A DNA stretch of 64,000 nt from Fodinisporobacter ferrooxydans (lineage in GTDB: Bacteria > Bacillota > Bacilli > Tumebacillales > MYW30-H2): the NCBI RefSeq assembly GCF_022818495.1, contig NZ_CP089291.1:2745501-2809500 (forward strand), in the 5' to 3' direction. Both the position numbers and the translations under genes were made by a program. Below the pieces are notes generated by a model that had not been told where the DNA came from, did not search any database, and saw nothing but the letters and a program-made list of their open reading frames with translations. Positions 60,224 to 64,000 of the stretch are shown here, one piece after another. Each line of letters begins with the position of its first letter. Position 1 is the first letter of the stretch.

Positions 60224-60252
60224 TTGCGGGGGTATATGTGCGATGCTATAAT
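60224..60252 (+). promoter_or_regulatory. sigma-A-like promoter for lepA, overlapped by a hairpin
   Basis: TTGCGG (60224-60229), 17 bp, TATAAT (60247-60252). A palindrome TACCCTCGC / GCGGGGGTA (60211-60234) covers the -35, so the same DNA may end the upstream transcript or be a regulator site. Confidence 0.65.
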
Positions 60253-60291
60253 AGTGGACAGCATTTGAACGGCTTTGAAAGGGGAAGTCGC

Positions 60292-62100
60292 ATGGACGCT
60301 AGAGAGCGGCAAAAACGTATTCGGAATTTTTGCATCATTGCACATATCGATCATGGGAAATCAACTCTGGCAGACAGGATCTTGGAATATACAGGTGCAA
60401 TCACGAGCAGGGAAATGCAAGAGCAAGTATTGGACCAAATGGATCTGGAACGGGAACGCGGCATTACGATCAAATTACAGGCGGTGCGGCTCAACTATCG
60501 GGCGAGAGACGGTCAAGATTATATCCTGAATCTGATTGATACACCGGGACATGTGGACTTTACCTATGAAGTATCCCGCAGCCTTGCGGCATGTGAAGGC
60601 GCTTTGCTAGTCGTGGACGCTGCACAGGGAATCGAGGCGCAAACACTGGCCAACGTGTATCTGGCATTGGAAAATGATCTGGAAATTTTGCCTGTCGTTA
60701 ACAAAATTGATCTGCCAAGTGCCGAGCCTGAGCGGGTAAAGCAAGAAATTGAAGATATTATTGGTTTGGATGCCAGCGATGCGGTACTTGCATCAGCGAA
60801 AGCAGGGATTGGGATTGAAGATATTTTAGAGCAAATCTGTGCAAAAGTGCCGGCGCCGACCGGTGATCCGGATGCACCATTGCAAGCTCTCATCTTTGAT
60901 TCCCACTATGATCCGTACAAAGGTGTAATCGTATATGTTCGTGTGCTGAATGGTTCCATACGTCCCGGGATGACGATCAAAATGATGGCGACACAGTCAT
61001 CCTTCGAGGTGATTGAAGTTGGCGCATTCCGTCCGAAGCCGACATCCATTGATCAATTGACGGTAGGCGATGTGGGGTTCATCGTTGCGGGAATCAAGAA
61101 TGTAAGAGATACGCGAGTGGGCGATACGGTGACGGATGCGGCTCGTCCTGCGGCAGAGCCGCTGCCTGGCTATCGGAAAATCAATCCGATGGTATTTTGC
61201 GGTTTATACCCGGTTGACACGAATGATTACAAGGATTTGCGGGAAGCACTGGAAAAACTCGAATTGAATGATGCAGCGCTCAAGTACGAACCGGAGACAA
61301 GTTCTGCGTTGGGCTTTGGTTTCCGCTGCGGCTTTTTGGGACTTTTGCATATGGAAATTATCCAGGAGCGACTGGAGCGGGAGTATGGATTGACGTTGAT
61401 TACAACGGCGCCGAGCGTCATTTACCATGTGCATACGACAAACGGAGAAATCGTGCAAATTGACAATCCCAGCTTGATGCCGCCGCAAGATCGAGTCGAT
61501 CATGTGGAAGAGCCATATGTCAAGGCGTCCGTGATCGTTCCTCGCGATTTTGTTGGCACTGTCATGGAGCTGTGTCAGGAAAAGCGCGGAACCTATGTGG
61601 ATATGAAATATCTCGACGAGACGCGTGTAACGTTAATTTATGAATTGCCTTTGACGGAGATCGTGTATGATTTCTTTGACCGTCTGAAGTCCAGTACAAA
61701 AGGATATGCCTCTTTTGACTATGAAATGATCGGTTACCGGGAATCCAAGCTGGTCAAGATGGATATTTTATTGAATGGTGAAATCGTCGATGCGCTGTCG
61801 TTTATTGTACATCGGGATAAAGCATACCAGCGTGGCCGTCAGCTTTGTGAAAAGCTCAAAGACTTGATCCCGCGACAAATGTTTGAAGTGCCTGTACAAG
61901 CAGCTATCGGCAATAAAGTTGTGGCGAGAGAATCGATTAAGGCGATTCGCAAAAACGTTTTGGCGAAATGTTATGGCGGTGACATTACCAGAAAACGAAA
62001 GTTGTTGGAAAAGCAAAAAGAAGGGAAAAAACGGATGAAGCAAGTAGGGAGTGTGGAAGTCCCGCAAGAAGCGTTCATGGCCGTTTTGAAGATGGATTAG
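60292..62100 (+). CDS. lepA: translation elongation factor 4 (LepA)
   Basis: Ribosome-dependent GTPase that back-translocates or assists initiation. The 602-residue protein has all G motifs ([36 protein letters not shown]), the EF-G-like domains and the LepA-specific C-terminus [28 protein letters not shown] precedes ATG 60292, which gives the standard [20 protein letters not shown] start; the frame from 60238 overlaps the promoter. Confidence 0.98.
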   Translation: MDARERQKRIRNFCIIAHIDHGKSTLADRILEYTGAITSREMQEQVLDQMDLERERGITIKLQAVRLNYRARDGQDYILNLIDTPGHVDFTYEVSRSLAACEGALLVVDAAQGIEAQTLANVYLALENDLEILPVVNKIDLPSAEPERVKQEIEDIIGLDASDAVLASAKAGIGIEDILEQICAKVPAPTGDPDAPLQALIFDSHYDPYKGVIVYVRVLNGSIRPGMTIKMMATQSSFEVIEVGAFRPKPTSIDQLTVGDVGFIVAGIKNVRDTRVGDTVTDAARPAAEPLPGYRKINPMVFCGLYPVDTNDYKDLREALEKLELNDAALKYEPETSSALGFGFRCGFLGLLHMEIIQERLEREYGLTLITTAPSVIYHVHTTNGEIVQIDNPSLMPPQDRVDHVEEPYVKASVIVPRDFVGTVMELCQEKRGTYVDMKYLDETRVTLIYELPLTEIVYDFFDRLKSSTKGYASFDYEMIGYRESKLVKMDILLNGEIVDALSFIVHRDKAYQRGRQLCEKLKDLIPRQMFEVPVQAAIGNKVVARESIKAIRKNVLAKCYGGDITRKRKLLEKQKEGKKRMKQVGSVEVPQEAFMAVLKMD

Positions 62101-62122
62101 AAAGCAGATCATTGGGATTTTG

Positions 62123-62154
62123 AACCTCCGGGCTTGCGTGCCGGAGGTTTTTTT
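62123..62154 (+). terminator. intrinsic terminator after lepA
   Basis: A 9-bp stem AACCTCCGG / CCGGAGGTT with a 9-nt loop (GCTTGCGTG plus flank) and seven T. Confidence 0.92.
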
Positions 62155-62228
62155 ATGCAGAGATTTTACTTATGCAACGTTCCATGGTTTAATCATACAT
62201 AGATTTTGAACCAATTGGCGGTGAGTGA

Positions 62229-63374
62229 ATGAACGTACCTGTACGCTCTCTCTATATACACATTCCTTTTTGTGGAAGCAAATGTTTTTACTGTGATTTT
62301 AATTCCTATGTGAGCTCGGAAACTGTTATGGAGCGTTATACGGACGCATTGTGCAAAGAATTAACGATGATCGCACAAACCGATTCTGCCTTGCCTTTAC
62401 GCACCGTGTTTTTCGGCGGCGGGACACCGACGCTGTTGCCGCCGCGCTTGCTGGAAAAAATCTTGCAGACACTGCACCAATTCTATTCAATAGAAGCGGA
62501 TGCCGAGATTACGATGGAAGCAAATCCGGGTTCGGTGGATTCCGATACATTGCGAATCATAAAGGAGCATGGCGTGAATCGTTTGAGTTTCGGCGTGCAA
62601 AGTTTTGACGATACCATGCTGCATTCACTCGGACGATTGCATGATCGCAATACGGTGTATCGGAGCTTTGAAATGGCGCGGAAAGCAGGATTCTACTCGA
62701 TCAACCTCGATTTGATGTTCGGTTTGCCTGATCAAACATTGGAGTTGCTGGAAGATAGCGTATCACAATTGCTTATGCTTGCACCTGAGCATGTATCTGT
62801 GTATGGATTAAAAATAGAGGCGGGAACACCTTTTGCAAAATGGTATGATGCGGGGCATTTGCAACTGCCGCCGGAACATGCGGAAGTCGCCATGTACGAA
62901 TTCGTGCAGCAATCCCTGGCGGATCATGGCTATGAACAATATGAAATTTCCAATTTTGCAAAACATGGCCACAAGTCTCGCCACAACATTGTATATTGGC
63001 GGAATGAACCGTATCTCGCTGCAGGTGCCGGTGCTCACGGCTATGTCGGAGGCCGGCGATACGCCAATATCAAACGCTTGGATCCTTATATGGAAGAACT
63101 CGAAGCGGAAAAACGGCCGATTGAGTCAGTCGAGAGTATTTCCGTGGAAATGGAGCAAGAGGATACGATGATGCTTGGGTTGCGTTTGGCAGAAGGAGTA
63201 ACGTATGATCGCTTTTTCACACGTCACGGTGTAGCGATGCAAGAAGTGTTCGGTTCCGTCATTCAGGATTTTGCAGGAAAAGGACTATTGGAAGTCGATG
63301 AATCAGGCGTCCGCCTGAGGCGATCCGCTTACATTGTCGGCAATGAAGTGTTTGCCGGATTTATTGACATTTAG
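62229..63374 (+). CDS. hemW: heme chaperone HemW (radical SAM, HemN-like)
   Basis: The 381-residue radical-SAM protein has the cluster motif HIPFCGSKCFYCDFNS (Cys-x3-Cys-x2-Cys), GGGTPTLLP, EANPGS and NRLSFGVQSFDD. HemW lacks the N-terminal extension that true coproporphyrinogen dehydrogenase HemN needs, and this protein has none, so it is annotated as the heme chaperone. GGCGGTGAG precedes ATG 62229. Conserved order lepA-hemW-hrcA. Confidence 0.95.
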   Translation: MNVPVRSLYIHIPFCGSKCFYCDFNSYVSSETVMERYTDALCKELTMIAQTDSALPLRTVFFGGGTPTLLPPRLLEKILQTLHQFYSIEADAEITMEANPGSVDSDTLRIIKEHGVNRLSFGVQSFDDTMLHSLGRLHDRNTVYRSFEMARKAGFYSINLDLMFGLPDQTLELLEDSVSQLLMLAPEHVSVYGLKIEAGTPFAKWYDAGHLQLPPEHAEVAMYEFVQQSLADHGYEQYEISNFAKHGHKSRHNIVYWRNEPYLAAGAGAHGYVGGRRYANIKRLDPYMEELEAEKRPIESVESISVEMEQEDTMMLGLRLAEGVTYDRFFTRHGVAMQEVFGSVIQDFAGKGLLEVDESGVRLRRSAYIVGNEVFAGFIDI

Positions 63375-63465
63375 ATCGGTACATTGGTCACGCGGATGCC
63401 TGTAAAAAGCATTCACAAACCTTTCACAATTCATAAAAAACGGTCGCATTGTGATTGTCTTGATA

Positions 63466-63494
63466 TTGACAAAGGAATACAGCTTTGGTATGTT
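63466..63494 (+). promoter_or_regulatory. sigma-A promoter of the hrcA operon
   Basis: TTGACA (63466-63471), 17 bp, TATGTT (63489-63494), just upstream of CIRCE. A near-consensus vegetative promoter. Confidence 0.85.
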
Positions 63495-63507
63495 CGTTTT
63501 GAAGTAA

Positions 63508-63534
63508 TTAGCACTCGATGCATTAGAGTGCTAA
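63508..63534 (+). promoter_or_regulatory. CIRCE operator
   Basis: TTAGCACTC-N9-GAGTGCTAA, a perfect match to the CIRCE consensus bound by HrcA, lying between the promoter and the hrcA ribosome-binding site, so the operon is autoregulated and heat-inducible. Confidence 0.98.
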
Positions 63535-63549
63535 CAGGAGGTGGATGGT

Positions 63550-64000
63550 GTGTTAACGGAGCGGCAAAAGCTGATTTTGCGTGCCATTATTGAAGATTAC
63601 GTGCAATCGGCAGAACCTGTAGGCTCACGGACATTGTCCAAACATGAGGATATACAGTTCAGTGCTGCAACGATCCGGAATGAGATGTCCGATTTGGAAG
63701 AACTCGGATTTCTTGAACAACCGCACACATCAGCCGGACGCATTCCCTCCAAAAAAGGGTATCGGTTTTATGTCGACCATTTGCTGGATCCTTTTGAATT
63801 AAAATCGCACGATATCGTATCGATGCGCAGTCTTTTTGTGAAAAAAATGGATCAATTGGAACAAATTGTACAGCATACTGCGCATATTTTATCGAGTTTG
63901 ACGAATTATACGTCGATTGTTCTAGGTCCGCAAATTTATGAGCATAATGTACGAAGGATTGATTTGATTCCCCTTCGTGATCGGTCTGCCGTTGTCATCA
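63550..64000 (+). CDS. hrcA: heat-inducible repressor HrcA (3' end outside the window)
   Basis: The first 150 codons of HrcA are seen, in frame to the window edge. GTG 63550 follows AGGAGGTGG. The N-terminal winged HTH reads LTERQKLILRAIIEDYVQSA, EPVGSRTLSK and SAATIRNEMSDLEELGFLEQ, PHTSAGRIPSKKGYRFYVDH: the textbook HrcA start. It represses the class I heat-shock genes (hrcA-grpE-dnaK-dnaJ and groESL) through CIRCE. grpE-dnaK-dnaJ are expected to follow. Confidence 0.97.
   Translation, partial: MLTERQKLILRAIIEDYVQSAEPVGSRTLSKHEDIQFSAATIRNEMSDLEELGFLEQPHTSAGRIPSKKGYRFYVDHLLDPFELKSHDIVSMRSLFVKKMDQLEQIVQHTAHILSSLTNYTSIVLGPQIYEHNVRRIDLIPLRDRSAVVI

Noticed and set aside
1-64000. CRISPR arrays, tRNA or rRNA genes, integrases or transposases
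   Set aside because: I looked for regularly spaced repeats, tRNA-like cloverleaf ends and DDE/tyrosine/serine recombinase motifs and saw none.

Overview
The window comes from a low-to-mid GC, endospore-forming Firmicute of the order Bacillales. The evidence is a germinant-receptor operon, sigma-K, gpr, spoIIP, a YjcZ-type peptide, strong AGGAGG ribosome-binding sites and the conserved block yqeG-yqeH-aroE-yhbY-nadD-yqeK-rsfS-(methyltransferase)-comEA-comEC-holA-rpsT-gpr-spoIIP-yqxA-lepA-hemW-hrcA. A blue-copper protein with rusticyanin-like ligand spacing, common TTG/GTG starts and gene content hint at an Alicyclobacillaceae-type organism, possibly acidophilic or iron-oxidising. That placement is inference.

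Layout. 1-2.4 kb: urease accessory genes ureF-ureG-ureD, the end of a urease cluster that starts outside the window. 2.5-3.3 kb: three very small genes. 3.3-9.9 kb (minus): a six-gene germinant-receptor operon, gerA-gerC-D-gerB-gerB-gerC. 10.2-13.3 kb: a DCC-family thiol protein, a GC-rich structured segment and a phage-like cassette (permuted NlpC/P60, HNH protein, glucosaminidase with an SLH-like tail). That cassette ends in a broken copy of the sigK 3' region. 13.4-20.0 kb: an AT-rich cargo with a complete branched-chain-amino-acid-type ABC transporter (livHMGFK), an M29/NicX-like metalloprotein and an IclR regulator. 20.1-20.8 kb: intact sigK. The cargo therefore lies between two direct repeats of the sigK 3' end and its terminator. 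21-38 kb: accessory and envelope genes (rusticyanin-like protein, glycine-betaine-type binding protein, GH18 spore-type hydrolase, amidohydrolase plus IclR, glycosyltransferase, PAS histidine kinase, HtrA protease, DUF421). 38.2-39.2 kb: a fluoride riboswitch with two fluC genes. 39.2-43.0 kb: GDSL hydrolase, ABC exporter pair and hprK. 43.2-64 kb: the conserved housekeeping, competence and sporulation block, ending in a CIRCE-controlled hrcA cut by the window edge.

Regulation visible in the DNA: two c-di-AMP (ydaO-type) riboswitches on the minus strand, one next to an NlpC/P60 wall hydrolase and one stranded upstream of the betaine-binding gene; one fluoride riboswitch; CIRCE; several sigma-A-like promoters; and many intrinsic terminators.

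Mobile and repeated DNA: a ~145-bp MITE-like element with 12-bp terminal inverted repeats occurs twice in full (29.0 and 46.5 kb), once interrupted (23.0 kb), once internally deleted (55.4 kb) and once as a possible decayed relic (53.8 kb). No transposase of any kind is present. The most notable structures are the sigK-flanked cargo, the six-gene ger operon, the rusticyanin-like protein, the riboswitch apparently separated from its gene by a MITE, and a ComEC that lacks its usual C-terminal metallo-beta-lactamase-like domain.
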